Source of the DNA: Leifsonia shinshuensis
GTDB lineage: Bacteria > Actinomycetota > Actinomycetes > Actinomycetales > Microbacteriaceae
Direction: 5' to 3'
Assembly: GCF_014217625.1 (NCBI RefSeq)
Contig: NZ_CP043641.1
Coordinates: 3,596,001-3,660,000, forward strand
DNA length: 64,000 nucleotides
A program made the position numbers and the translations under genes. Of this stretch, positions 25,097 to 35,622 are shown one piece after another. Numbering within the stretch: the first letter of the stretch is position 1; the number at the start of each line of letters is the position of its first letter. The notes under the pieces were generated by a model that saw nothing but the letters and a program-made list of their open reading frames with translations, did no database searches and was not told where the DNA came from.

Positions 25097-26536
25097 CTAC
25101 TCGGGGAGGACCGAGCCCAACTGATCCAGCACCCTGAGGCAGGCTTCGAGCGCCGGACGGAGATCTCGGTCGGCATCGCCCCCCGTGAACTCGGGTTCGC
25201 CGTCGATGATGGCGCGAACAGCCGGGGACATGGAGTCGAGACGGTCGCTCTGCCGGATGGCTCGCACAGCCAGGAGGAATTCGCACGCGAGGACCGTCCG
25301 CCACGCCGCGACAGCTCGTTCAAGTTGCAGCACGCCCTGGCTCGCGAAGCTCGCGTCCTCCTCCACGCCGCCAGAGAGGACGGTGGTCCCGCTGGCGGCC
25401 GGCATCGCCGCGGCGCGGATCTCGGCACCGGATGCCGCGAGCACGTATTCAACGATCATCGTCCCGGACGATCCGTCCGGGCCGGACGCCAGGAAACGGG
25501 CGAGCCCCGTGTAGTCAGGGTCGTTGAGCATCCGGACACGGGCCGTGCTCAGCGGTGCCACCGCGGCCAGCGCGTTCAGGGCTGCGTCAATGTTGAGCGC
25601 GAGCTTCAGCTGGAAGAAGCCGCCGTGGTGCACCGCTTCGACGTGTTCTCCGTCCAGGACGAACAAGGGGTTCTCCTGCGCGACGGAGGCGAGTGACTCG
25701 ACTGTGTCAGTGACCTGTTCCATCGCTTCGTGCAGCGCTCCTGCTGCGAGCGGGAACGCGCGGATCCCGAATGGGTCCTGCACACGGGCGCGCTCAGGGA
25801 GCGGGCGGGTGCCGAAGACACGGCGGATCCGGGCCGCGACGTCACGGACTCCGGTGGAGGCCGCTGCTTCAGCGGCGGGTGCGGACCAGTGTTCGGCATT
25901 GGCGCCGACGGCGAACGCTGTCAGCGCGAAGATTTCGATGGCGGCCGCCTCCAGTCGCCAGAACGCGGCCGCCGCGAGAGCGGCTCTGCCGATCGTCAGC
26001 GCGCTGCTGCTCATGAACGGGAGGGCGCTGTCTGCACCGAACGGAGGCAGCGGTGCGAGCGGGCGACTCGCCGGCAGCTCACCGGTGAGCGTGAGAGCCG
26101 CTCGCGCCAGCGCCGACAGGTCCGCCGTGCCGATGCTCGCGCCGTGCTCGTGAACGGTAGGGAGCGCGTCCTCGTTCAGCATGCGGGCGACCCCGTCGAG
26201 GACATCGGGGCGTATGCCCGAACCGACGTGGCTGAGCTGGTTCAGCCGAACAACGAGCATCGCCCGCACCTGTTCGGCGGGGATCGGCGCGCCCACCTCC
26301 ACCGCGTGGCTGCGCAGCAGGCGCATCCCGTGCTCGGTGTCGGCTTCCGGAACCGAGGTCGTGCGGTTGAAGCCCACCCCCGTAGTCCTGCCGTACGCGC
26401 GCAACCCTGATGCGTTCGCGATCCGCAGATGCGCTTCGGTGACGGCGGACCGTGTTTCAGCACTCACCACGACCGGCGCATGATCACAGGCGACAGCCCG
26501 GATGGTCTCAATCGTCATCCTGTTGTCCGGGGACAT
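25097..26536 (-). CDS. HAL/PAL-fold lyase lacking MIO residues; candidate ergothionase / histidine-betaine lyase
   Basis: A 479-residue protein of the histidine/phenylalanine ammonia-lyase superfamily. The N-terminal AYGRTTGVGFN loop keeps the catalytic Tyr region. The MIO-forming Ala-Ser-Gly is absent: residues 133-140 read ASIGTADL where relatives have SVGASGDL. The Asn of the INGT motif is also lost (FMSSSAL, about 174-180), and QDPYSIR is QDPFGIR. It therefore should not be a normal histidine ammonia-lyase. Ergothionases, which eliminate trimethylamine from ergothioneine without MIO, are known relatives of this fold. The betaine importer and urocanase nearby favour that reading, but it is inference. 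GAGGAGG precedes ATG 26536. Confidence 0.7.
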   Translation of the reverse strand: MSPDNRMTIETIRAVACDHAPVVVSAETRSAVTEAHLRIANASGLRAYGRTTGVGFNRTTSVPEADTEHGMRLLRSHAVEVGAPIPAEQVRAMLVVRLNQLSHVGSGIRPDVLDGVARMLNEDALPTVHEHGASIGTADLSALARAALTLTGELPASRPLAPLPPFGADSALPFMSSSALTIGRAALAAAAFWRLEAAAIEIFALTAFAVGANAEHWSAPAAEAAASTGVRDVAARIRRVFGTRPLPERARVQDPFGIRAFPLAAGALHEAMEQVTDTVESLASVAQENPLFVLDGEHVEAVHHGGFFQLKLALNIDAALNALAAVAPLSTARVRMLNDPDYTGLARFLASGPDGSSGTMIVEYVLAASGAEIRAAAMPAASGTTVLSGGVEEDASFASQGVLQLERAVAAWRTVLACEFLLAVRAIRQSDRLDSMSPAVRAIIDGEPEFTGGDADRDLRPALEACLRVLDQLGSVLPE

Positions 26537-26554
26537 TCAGCCTCCTCGTCGAGA

Positions 26555-26613
26555 TGTGAATATTCGCACTTGCCGAAAACGCGTTGCCGCGGGATGATAA
26601 TACGCACAGCGGC
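26555..26613. promoter_or_regulatory. Divergent control region, copy A of a duplicated ~60-bp element
   Basis: Between the HAL-like gene and the IclR gene lies a segment from GATGTGAA to CAGCGGCC that recurs at 35080-35142 with about 87 % identity. It contains two similar sub-sites, AATATTCGCAC (26560-26570) and AATACGCAC (26599-26607), and a GATAAT (26596-26601) that could be a -10. This is probably the binding region of the adjacent IclR regulator and the promoter region for both directions. Assignment is by position and repetition only. Confidence 0.5.
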
Positions 26614-26671
26614 CCCCTCTTCCACAAGACAGAGTTTCGATGGGCGGCTCAGCGACGAGGAGGTCCAGCAC

Positions 26672-27376
26672 GTGGAGACGAACACCCGCACCGTGGAGCG
26701 TGCTTTCGACATTCTCGCCGCGGTCTGCGATGCGGGCTCCCTCTCCATGGTGGAGGCCGCCAGAGCCGTCGACCTTTCTCCGAGCACCGCGACCCGGCTG
26801 CTTCGGACGATGACCCAACTGGGCTTCCTGCGGAGGGACGACACGAACTCCTACGTCCCGGGTGTGCGTCTCATCCAGCTGGGGGCTCACGTCCTCAGTA
26901 ACGACGAGCTCATCCGTCTGTGCCAGCCCGTGATGAATCAACTCGCCCAATCGACCGGCGAGTCGATCTACCTCAGCATCCGGGGCGTGGACGACACCGC
27001 CGTCTACGTCGCGATGGCGGAAGGAACCTCTTCCGTCCGCCACGTCAGCTGGATCGGGCGCACCTTTCCCCTCGCAGGGTCTGCGGCAGGGCAGGTGCTG
27101 CTCGGGCACCTCGGCGACGAAGGATTCGAGGTCGAATCGAATCTGATCGAACCCGATGTGACGGCGATCGCCGCACCCGTGACCACCAATGGACGCGTGG
27201 TCGCAGCGATGTCGTTACTCGCCCCCACGTACCGCGCCGACGAAACGACGATCCGCACGCTGGGCCACGAGTTGGCCGAGCGAACCGGGTCGGTCTCCGC
27301 CCTCCTCACCCGCAGCGCCGACGCAAGTGATCCGGTCGCGGGCCTCGAGGAGGCATACGAGGTCCCGGCCGGCTGA
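26672..27376 (+). CDS. IclR-family regulator of the betaine/urocanate cluster
   Basis: A 234-residue regulator with winged HTH (LSMVEAARAVDLSPSTATRLL, about 22-42) and an IclR effector domain (LAGSAAGQVLLGHL). The frame is open far upstream, but GTG 26672 has GAGGAGGT seven bases before it and gives the usual N-terminus (VETNTRTVERAFDIL). It is divergent from the HAL-like gene and just upstream of the ABC importer, so it probably senses the imported betaine or the (thio)urocanate product. Confidence 0.85.
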   Translation: METNTRTVERAFDILAAVCDAGSLSMVEAARAVDLSPSTATRLLRTMTQLGFLRRDDTNSYVPGVRLIQLGAHVLSNDELIRLCQPVMNQLAQSTGESIYLSIRGVDDTAVYVAMAEGTSSVRHVSWIGRTFPLAGSAAGQVLLGHLGDEGFEVESNLIEPDVTAIAAPVTTNGRVVAAMSLLAPTYRADETTIRTLGHELAERTGSVSALLTRSADASDPVAGLEEAYEVPAG

Positions 27377-27445
27377 GCCCGGCTGAGACCGACGAAGTCC
27401 CTGCGTCCCCGACAGGGCTCAAGCATTCGAGCGAAGGAGCACCGA

Positions 27446-28522
27446 ATGATCGGTCTGAAAGATGTGACCAAAGAGTACCCGGACGGCACCACAGCCGTTC
27501 ACAGCCTCAACCTCGAGGCGCCCACCGGAAAGCTGACGGTCCTGGTCGGACCCTCCGGGTGCGGCAAGACGACGACGCTCCGCATGATCAACCGGCTGAT
27601 CCGCCCCACCTCGGGGACGATCGAGCTCGACGGCGTCGACACCGCCACCCTCGGCGACGTTCAGCTCCGTCGCAAGATCGGCTACGTCATCCAGAACGCG
27701 GGACTCTTCCCGCACCGGACGGCGCTCGACAACGTCGCCGCGCTGCCGATCCTGCTGGGCGAGAAGAAGGCTCCCGCCCGTGCGAACGCGATGGAGCTGC
27801 TGGAACGCGTCGGTCTCACGGCCGATCACGCCCGGCGGTATCCGTGGCAGCTCTCGGGAGGTCAGCAGCAGCGCGTCGGGGTCGCCCGGGCGTTGGCCAC
27901 TGACCCGCCGTATCTCCTCATGGACGAGCCGTTCAGCGCCGTCGACCCGATCGTGCGCAACCAGCTGCAGGACGAGTTCCTCCGGCTCCAGCGGGAGATC
28001 GGCAAGACCATCGTGATGGTCACCCACGACATCGACGAAGCGCTGAAACTCGGCGACCAGGTCGCGGTGCTGCAGGAGGGCGGCTACCTGGCGCAGCTCG
28101 ACACCCCGCAGCGGCTGCTCGAGCGGCCCGCCAGCCCGTTCGTGGCGGACTTCCTCGGCAACGGGCGCGGCTTCCGCTCGCTCCAGTTCGCCATCGGCGA
28201 CGCCGTCGCCCGGCTCGCGAACGAGAGTCGCGTCGGTCTGGGCGCGACTCCGCGCACGGACGGCTGGCACGTCGTGGTCGACGACCGCGAGCGCCCCCTC
28301 GGCTGGACGCGCACGTCGACCACCGTCCGCGAGGGGGATGTCGATGTGAGCGGGACGGTCGCACGCGCCGACGGGTCGCTGCGCGAGCTCCTCGACGCCG
28401 CCCTGTCGTCGCCCACGGGGCGCGGACTGGTGGTCGACACCAGCGGCGTGTTCCTGGGGACGGTCAGCATCGAGGACGCCTCACAGCTCGCCGCCGAAGC
28501 ACATCGCGGACGGGCCGCATGA
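27446..28522 (+). CDS. Betaine/choline-type ABC importer ATPase (OpuCA/ProV-like)
   Basis: A 358-residue ATPase of the quaternary-amine transporter family. Walker A GPSGCGKTTT, Q-loop VIQNAGLFPH, signature LSGGQQQRVGVARAL and Walker B LLMDEPFSAVD are all intact. The last 110 residues resemble a single CBS-like regulatory region (DGSLRELLDAAL, GTVSIEDA). AAGGAGCACCG precedes ATG 27446. Its stop overlaps the permease start. The QAT family moves trimethylammonium compounds, which suits a histidine betaine as substrate. Confidence 0.9.
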   Translation: MIGLKDVTKEYPDGTTAVHSLNLEAPTGKLTVLVGPSGCGKTTTLRMINRLIRPTSGTIELDGVDTATLGDVQLRRKIGYVIQNAGLFPHRTALDNVAALPILLGEKKAPARANAMELLERVGLTADHARRYPWQLSGGQQQRVGVARALATDPPYLLMDEPFSAVDPIVRNQLQDEFLRLQREIGKTIVMVTHDIDEALKLGDQVAVLQEGGYLAQLDTPQRLLERPASPFVADFLGNGRGFRSLQFAIGDAVARLANESRVGLGATPRTDGWHVVVDDRERPLGWTRTSTTVREGDVDVSGTVARADGSLRELLDAALSSPTGRGLVVDTSGVFLGTVSIEDASQLAAEAHRGRAA

Positions 28523-29178
28523 ACTCCCAGCTGGCGTGGCTTCAGAACAACCTCGCCTGGATCGGCGAGCTCACCGTGTCCCACCTCTACCTCTCGATCA
28601 TCCCCGTGATCATCGGCCTGGCGATCGCCCTCCCGATCGGCTGGCTGGCCCACCGCTATCGCGCAGTGCTGCCCGTCATCGTCGCCGGATCGTCGCTGCT
28701 CTACACGATCCCGTCGCTGGCCTTCTTCGTGCTGATGCCGGTGATCATCGGGACGAAGATCCTCGACCCGCTCAACGTCGTGATCGCACTCACCGTCTAC
28801 ACCATCGCGCTCCTCGTGCGTGTCGTCGCGGACGGTCTCGGTTCGGTCCCGGAGGAGGCGGTGCAAGCCGCGACCGGGATGGGATACACCCCCGTCCAGC
28901 GGCTCCTGCGGGTCCAGCTGCCGGTCGCCGTGCCGGTGATCGGCGCCGGCCTGCGCGTCGCGGTCGTCGCGAACGTCAGTGTGGTCTCGATGGCGGCGCT
29001 GATCGGGATCCCGCAGCTGGGGTCCCTCTTCACGTACGGGTTGCAGGTCTTCCAGATGCTGCCGGTGATCATCGGAATCCTGCTGAGCGCCGTGCTGGCG
29101 CTCGGACTCGACCTGCTTGTCCAAGGCTCCATCCGTGGTCTCACCCCGTGGAATCGCAGAATGCGCGGTGCATCATGA
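28519..29178 (+). CDS. Betaine-type ABC importer permease 1
   Basis: A 219-residue permease with about five to six helices. The coupling-loop motif EEAVQAATGMGYTPVQRLLRVQLP matches OpuCB/ProW-type subunits. The substrate-binding domain is not fused. ATG 28519 overlaps the ATPase stop (ATGA), and its own stop overlaps permease 2 (ATGA), so the transporter genes are tightly coupled. Confidence 0.88.
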   Translation: MNSQLAWLQNNLAWIGELTVSHLYLSIIPVIIGLAIALPIGWLAHRYRAVLPVIVAGSSLLYTIPSLAFFVLMPVIIGTKILDPLNVVIALTVYTIALLVRVVADGLGSVPEEAVQAATGMGYTPVQRLLRVQLPVAVPVIGAGLRVAVVANVSVVSMAALIGIPQLGSLFTYGLQVFQMLPVIIGILLSAVLALGLDLLVQGSIRGLTPWNRRMRGAS

Positions 29179-29924
29179 ACTACCTGAGCTGGCTCGCCGA
29201 CCCCGCCAACTGGAGCGGCCCGGGAAGCATCCCGGTCCAGATCCTGGTCCACCTGGCCTACTCGCTGATCTCGCTCGTCATCGCGATGCTCATCGCGCTG
29301 CCGCTCGGCGTCTACATCGGCGTCACCGGCAAGGGCGTCAACCTCATCGCCGGCATCGCGAACACGCTGAGGGCGCTCCCGTCGATCGGTGTGCTCGTCC
29401 TCGCCGTCATGCTGGTGTCGCTCGCGTTCACCAACGACCTCGCGTACCAGATCCCCACGATCATCGTGCTGGTGATGCTCGGGATCCCGCCGATCCTTAC
29501 CAACACCTACGCGGGGATCCAGGCCACCGATCCCGCTGCGGTCGACGCCGCACGCGGGATGGGCTACTCCACCCGCCAGGTGCTGTGGCACGTGCAGATC
29601 CCGTGCGCGCTTCCGCTCATGCTCTCGGGCGTGCGCAGCGCGTTCCTGCAGATCATCTCGACGGCGACCATCGCCGCGGTGGTCTCCCTCGGCGGCCTCG
29701 GCCGCTTCATCATCGACGGGGGCGCCACGAGCAACTACTCGGAGATGGTCGGCGGCGCCATCGTCGTCGCGGCGGTCGCCCTGGCCGTGGAACTCATCCT
29801 CGTCGGAGTCGGCCATCTGGTCGTCTCTCCGGGTCTGCGCCGCACGAACGCGCGGCGCGCCCGCGTCTCGTCGGCGAAGCCGGAGCCCTCGACGGCGACG
29901 ATCGCTCTCGATCTCACCCCCTGA
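29175..29924 (+). CDS. Betaine-type ABC importer permease 2
   Basis: A 249-residue permease with the family stretch LRALPSIGVLVLAVML and coupling loop PAAVDAARGMGYSTRQVLWHVQIP. It forms a heterodimer with permease 1, as OpuCB/OpuCD do. The C-terminal 30 residues are a basic, Ser/Ala-rich cytoplasmic tail. The 148-bp gap to the binding-protein gene is GC-rich with no clear promoter. Confidence 0.88.
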   Translation: MNYLSWLADPANWSGPGSIPVQILVHLAYSLISLVIAMLIALPLGVYIGVTGKGVNLIAGIANTLRALPSIGVLVLAVMLVSLAFTNDLAYQIPTIIVLVMLGIPPILTNTYAGIQATDPAAVDAARGMGYSTRQVLWHVQIPCALPLMLSGVRSAFLQIISTATIAAVVSLGGLGRFIIDGGATSNYSEMVGGAIVVAAVALAVELILVGVGHLVVSPGLRRTNARRARVSSAKPEPSTATIALDLTP

Positions 29925-30072
29925 CCACCCAGATCCCCTGATCCCTCTGATCCATCGAACCCGGCGCGCAGCGCCAGGCCGGTGTCCGGCGTGCCCGGAA
30001 CCCGGCAGAGCCACACCCCTCGATACATCCACCACCCCCTGTGCACCCCATAACCCCGAAGGAGTTCCCCCC

Positions 30073-30987
30073 ATGAACCGCCGACTCATCCTCGCGGCCG
30101 CCGTCACCGTCACAGCCATCACCGCCCTCGCCGGCTGCTCAGCGGGTGGCGACCCGCTGAGCAAAGGCTCCGGCAGCACGTCCGGCTCGGACAGCATCAT
30201 CATCGGCTCGCTGAACTATCCCGAGAGCGAGACCCTCGCCGCGATCTACTCGCAGGCCCTGCAGGGCGCGGGCGTGAAGGTCCAGGAGAAGTTCAACATC
30301 GGCGCCAGGGAGATCACCATGCCGGCGCTCAAGGACGGCTCCATCGACCTGATCCCGGAGTACTCCGGATCGGTGCTGACCTACCTGGACCCGAAGTCGA
30401 CCGCGAGCGCGCCGGACGACGTGATGACCGAGCTGCAGAAGAAGCTCCCCTCGGGGCTGAAGGCGCTGAAGCAGTCGGCCGCCCAGGACAGCGATGTGCT
30501 GGCCATCACCCAGGAGACCGCCGACAAGCACAACCTCAAGAAGATCTCCGACCTGAAGGACGTGGCCGGCAGCTTCACCGTCGGCGGGAACCCGGAGTTC
30601 CAGACCCGCCAGGCGGGAATGGTCGGCCTGAAGTCGGTCTACGGTCTCACGTTCGGCGGCTACAAGAATCTCGACGAGGCCGGCCCGCTGACCATCACCG
30701 CCCTGGCCAACGGTCAGGTGCAGGCGGCCGACATGTTCAGCACCGACCCGTCGATGGACGAGAAGCACTTCGTGGCGCTGGCGGACGACAAACACCTCTT
30801 CGCCGCGCAGAACGTGTTCCCGCTGATCGCCGCGGGCAAGGCGAGCGACACCGTCCAGAAGACGCTCGACGCTGTCTCCGCTCAGCTCACGACCCAGGAG
30901 CTGATCGCGCTGAACGAGAAGGTCACCAACGGGGAGTCCTTCGCCAAGGCCGCCACCGAGTGGCTGAGCGCCAAGGGCCTGAAGTAG
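30073..30987 (+). CDS. Quaternary-amine-binding lipoprotein of the ABC importer
   Basis: A 304-residue lipoprotein of the OpuAC/ProX type: signal peptide with lipobox LAGC (Cys about residue 23), then IIIGSLNYPESETLAAIYSQAL and LKDGSIDLIPEYSGSVLTYL, motifs typical of betaine-binding proteins. Ligand binding in the family uses an aromatic cage; candidate cage residues here are the Tyr of NYPES and PEYSG, as Trp is nearly absent. AAGGAG lies nine bases before ATG. It supplies the substrate to the coupled permeases; ergothioneine-binding EgtU proteins belong to the same superfamily. Confidence 0.88.
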   Translation: MNRRLILAAAVTVTAITALAGCSAGGDPLSKGSGSTSGSDSIIIGSLNYPESETLAAIYSQALQGAGVKVQEKFNIGAREITMPALKDGSIDLIPEYSGSVLTYLDPKSTASAPDDVMTELQKKLPSGLKALKQSAAQDSDVLAITQETADKHNLKKISDLKDVAGSFTVGGNPEFQTRQAGMVGLKSVYGLTFGGYKNLDEAGPLTITALANGQVQAADMFSTDPSMDEKHFVALADDKHLFAAQNVFPLIAAGKASDTVQKTLDAVSAQLTTQELIALNEKVTNGESFAKAATEWLSAKGLK

Positions 30988-31046
30988 GCCGCGCCCGAAG
31001 CGATCGGACAGCACCATGTCGATGAGAATTCAGAAAGGCCGATGAC

Positions 31047-32722
<1,676 letters not shown>

Positions 32723-32723
<1 letters not shown>

Positions 32724-34396
32724 TGGACACCCTGACCGCACCCAAGACGGAGCCGATCCCGACCCTGGTCGAGACCGCAGGGCACGCTATCGTGCGCACC
32801 CTGGAGGAGCACGGTATCCGTCGGGCGTACGTCGTCCCCGGGGAGAGCTACCTCGACGTCCTGGACGGCCTGTACGAGTCGACGATCGACACGATCGTCT
32901 GCCGGCACGAGGGTGGCGCCGCCTACATGGCGGAGGCCGAGGGCAAGATCGGCCGGCTCCCCGGCGTCGCGATGGTCACCCGCGGCCCCGGGGCCGCGAA
33001 CGCGCACGTCGGCCTGCACACCGCGTGGCAGGACTCGACCCCGATGATCCTCTTCGTCGGGCTGATCCCCACCGCGCATCGTGGGCGTGAGGCGTTCCAG
33101 GAGTTCGACATCCAGTCGTGGTTCGACTCGGGCGCGAAAGCGGTGTTCGTCCTGGACTCGCCGGATCGTGCGGCCGAACTGGTCGCCGAGGCGATCTTCA
33201 CGGCGCGGTCCGGACGGCCGGGCCCGGTCGTCGTCGGGCTCCCCGAGGACGTCCTCACCGAGAGGATCCCGGGACTGCGGCATCCCGAACTCCCCGTGGC
33301 GGGCGGCGGCCTCACCCGCCGCGACGGTGTCGCGTTGGCGGGAGCCCTGGCGCGGGCGCAGCGGCCGCTCTTCGTCACGGGTGGAAGCGACTGGGACGAC
33401 GAGACCACGCAGAAGCTGACGGCCTGGTTGGAGCGTCACCGCATCGCGGCGGCCGCCGAGTGGCGAACCGAAGGGGTGGTGCCGTTCGACTCGCCGTCCT
33501 ACGTCGGCCCGATCGGCTACGGGCGGCCCAAACCCACCGTGGACATCCTCGACGAGGCGGACCTGCTTGTCTACGTCGGCACCGTCCCGGGCGACGTGCT
33601 CACCAGCGGCTTCCACGCACGCCAGGGTTGGAGCACGGAGAACGTGCTCGTCTCCATCGACACCCGTCTGCGTGGCCGCTCTGGGGCGGTGACGCACCAT
33701 ATCGTCGCCCGACCCGGTCATTTCGTGCGCGATCTGGTCGAGCTCGACATCCAGACGCGACCGGAATGGGCCGGATGGACCGCGCGGCTTCGCGGGCAGC
33801 AAGTCGCGTTCTCCGCCCTTCCTTCCGGCGGCGGGGCGAACGGTCCCGCCCGGATGGACACGTTGATGGCCGCGCTCGTACCTCGACTCGAGCGCGACGC
33901 CATCGTCACGTTCGGCGCGGGAGAGCACACGAACTGGGCTCACCGCTACTTTCCCGCCGCCACCTTCACCTCGATGCTCAGCGCCGGCAACGGGTCGATG
34001 GGGTACTCGGTGCCGGCCGCGGTCGCCGCGAGTCTGAACTTCCCGGATCGACAGGTGGTCTGCATCGCCGGCGACGGCGAGTTCCTGATGAACGGCCAGG
34101 AGCTCGCGACGGCAGCGCAGTACGGGCTCAGTCCGCTGGTGATCGTCATGGACAACCAGGAGTACGGGACGATCCGCACCCACCAGGAGCGTCATTACCC
34201 CGGACGCGTCTCCGGAACGCAGCTGAAGAATCCGGACTTCGCCGCCCTCGCCGAAGCGTACGGCGGCCGGGGCTTCCGCGTCGAGGACGACGCGCAGGTC
34301 GCCTCCGCCGTCCGGTCGGCGCTGGACGTCATCGCGGTCACCGGGAGGTTCGCGCTCATCCACCTCCTCGTGGAACAACGGCGGCAAGCGTACTAG
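32723..34396 (+). CDS. Thiamine-diphosphate-dependent enzyme (acetolactate synthase-like)
   Basis: A 557-residue three-domain TPP enzyme. The catalytic Glu is in CRHEGGAAYMAEA and the TPP/Mg motif is AGDGEFLMNGQE...MDNQEYG. The family includes acetolactate synthase, glyoxylate carboligase, sulfopyruvate/benzoylformate decarboxylases and trihydroxycyclohexanedione hydrolase; I cannot place it more closely. ATG 32723 overlaps the urocanase stop, with an alternative GTG one codon earlier, so it is firmly part of this pathway. No known hut or ergothioneine step that I recall uses TPP, which makes it an open point. Confidence 0.8.
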
Positions 34397-34492
34397 CGCT
34401 GCCGCGCGCAGACTCGTCGCGGCGGCGTCCAGGTCTTCGTGGGGCCTGACGCCGACGCGACGGCACGCACTCTCGGAATCGGAGAAGGGACC

Positions 34493-35086
34493 ATGAAACT
34501 GCTATCGCGGACCTCGCGGGAGGTTCGGCCGTGGAAGAACGCCTGCGGCGTCAGCGAGGACATCCTCGTCTCGCCGACGGTCGACGCGAGCGGACACCCG
34601 TATTGGCGCGTCGCGCTGGCGACGGTCGACAGCGACGTGCCGTTCTCGCGATTCGAGGGGATGGAGCGGATCCTGATGCCCATCAGCCGCGACGGGATGG
34701 AGCTCGCGATCGACGGCGAATTCACGCGTGTGCCGCGGTACTCCGTCCTCGCATTCCCCGGCGAAGCCGCCGTCGCAGCGCACAACGTGCGGGTGCCGTC
34801 GCAGGACATCAACGTCATGATTGACCGGAACGCGGGTTCCGCGACGCTGACCCGACGCTACGTCGTCGGTTCCACTCCGATCCGGAAGGCCGCCGAGAAG
34901 GAGGTTGCCGTCATCGTGGCGCTCGCTCCGACACTTCGACGCAACGGCAATCCGCTGCTGATCGGCGATGCCATCCTCCTCGACGAGCGAGACGGAGGAT
35001 ATCTCACAGGATTCGGAAACACTGCGCTCGTGCGCATCACGCTGAAAGACGGTCCTTTCTCGCTCGGCACGTGTCGAGAGATGTGA
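34493..35086 (+). CDS. HutD-family protein
   Basis: A 197-residue beta-rich (cupin-like) protein with the HutD hallmark near the N-terminus, RPWKNACGVSEDI (usual WKNGGGxTxEI), and FSRFEGMERILMPI. HutD accompanies histidine-utilisation genes and is thought to modulate urocanate level rather than catalyse a step. Its presence ties the cluster to a urocanate-like intermediate. GGAGAAGGGA precedes ATG 34493. Its stop lies inside copy B of the duplicated regulatory segment. Confidence 0.78.
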   Translation: MKLLSRTSREVRPWKNACGVSEDILVSPTVDASGHPYWRVALATVDSDVPFSRFEGMERILMPISRDGMELAIDGEFTRVPRYSVLAFPGEAAVAAHNVRVPSQDINVMIDRNAGSATLTRRYVVGSTPIRKAAEKEVAVIVALAPTLRRNGNPLLIGDAILLDERDGGYLTGFGNTALVRITLKDGPFSLGTCREM

Positions 35087-35142
35087 ACATTTCGCACTTG
35101 CCGACAATCCATTGCCACGCGATGATAATACGCACAGTGGCC
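35080..35142. repeat. Copy B of the duplicated regulatory segment
   Basis: This segment, from GATGTGAA to CAGTGGCC, matches 26554-26613 at about 55 of 63 positions, including both AATA...CGCAC sub-sites and GATAAT (35123-35128). It is in the same orientation as copy A but begins within the last codons of the HutD gene and leads to no intact gene. The two copies bracket the betaine/urocanate cluster. Confidence 0.75.
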
Positions 35143-35149
35143 GGCCGGC

Positions 35150-35362
35150 CGTGCTCTTGCTGATGACGCATCTAACGGCATCGTATTCGCTGATCTCAAC
35201 ACGCTCACGGACCGCGATCTAGATGATCTCAACGCTGCGTTGGCTGGTTCTGCCGACGCGGTACGCGCCGAAGAATGGCGGCCACGGATCTCCGACATCC
35301 TCGTCAGCCGGATTGATTTGGGCTCGAGCGAGAGGATCTGCGCGGGAGTACTGGGAAGCTGA
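35150..35362 (+). pseudogene. Orphan C-terminal coding fragment
   Basis: An open frame just after copy B reads ADDASNGIVFADLNTLTDRD and continues to EEWRPRISDILVSRIDLGSS before TGA at 35360-35362, about 70 codons in all. The composition is protein-like (Asp/Leu/Ala-rich helices) but there is no start codon or ribosome site in frame. It is probably the 3' end of a gene whose front was lost, and I do not recognise the family. Confidence 0.45.
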
Positions 35363-35387
35363 AGTTCTACCATTGAACTACACTCGC
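35350..35387 (-). pseudogene. 5' half of a tRNA-Gly gene (fragment)
   Basis: On the minus strand from 35387, GCGAGTG (acceptor strand), TA, the D-arm GTTC-AATGGTA-GAAC, then TTCAGCTTCCCA match positions 1 to about 38 of a bacterial tRNA-Gly, probably anticodon CCC. After that point the sequence no longer fits: no anticodon 3' strand, T-arm or acceptor 3' strand follows. It is a truncated tRNA, a common trace of integration or deletion at a tRNA attachment site. Confidence 0.55.
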
Positions 35388-35622
35388 GCGGCCCGGAATC
35401 CCAGACAAACACTGGGAAGTAGGGCTGCGGCCCAGACTACCCGCTCATGGTTTTTGGCCAAACTCACCGTTTACTCACCGCTTTGGCAGATTCCAGCTCC
35501 TCACAGCGTGGTTCCGGGCCCGAGAGGTCTTCGTCACGCAGGTTTCACGCGCGGCGCGGGTAGCGGAAACACCGCCTTCCTAGCGTGGTGGCATCCACTC
35601 GCCCCTGTCGCAGGAGGTCCCG
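35388..35622. other. Non-coding gap with integration-like repeats before narK
   Basis: No convincing gene. It contains a small hairpin TCCCAG/CTGGGA (35400-35418 region), a duplicated actgggaag (35350 and 35415 regions), and ACTCACCG repeated at 35461-35480 (ACTCACCGTTTACTCACCG). The last looks like an integrase-type direct repeat but is unproven. GGAGG at about 35611 is the narK ribosome site. Confidence 0.35.

Noticed and set aside
25097..26536. Ordinary histidine ammonia-lyase HutH
   Set aside because: The MIO-forming Ala-Ser-Gly and the INGT Asn are missing, and no other complete hut genes beyond the urocanase and HutD-like protein are present.
35350..35387. Complete tRNA-Gly gene
   Set aside because: Only positions 1-38 match; the anticodon-stem 3' strand, T-arm and acceptor 3' strand are absent.
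35520..35580. GlnR box before narK
   Set aside because: GTCAC, GTTTC and GAAAC elements occur, but not with the GTnAC-n6-GAAAC spacing.
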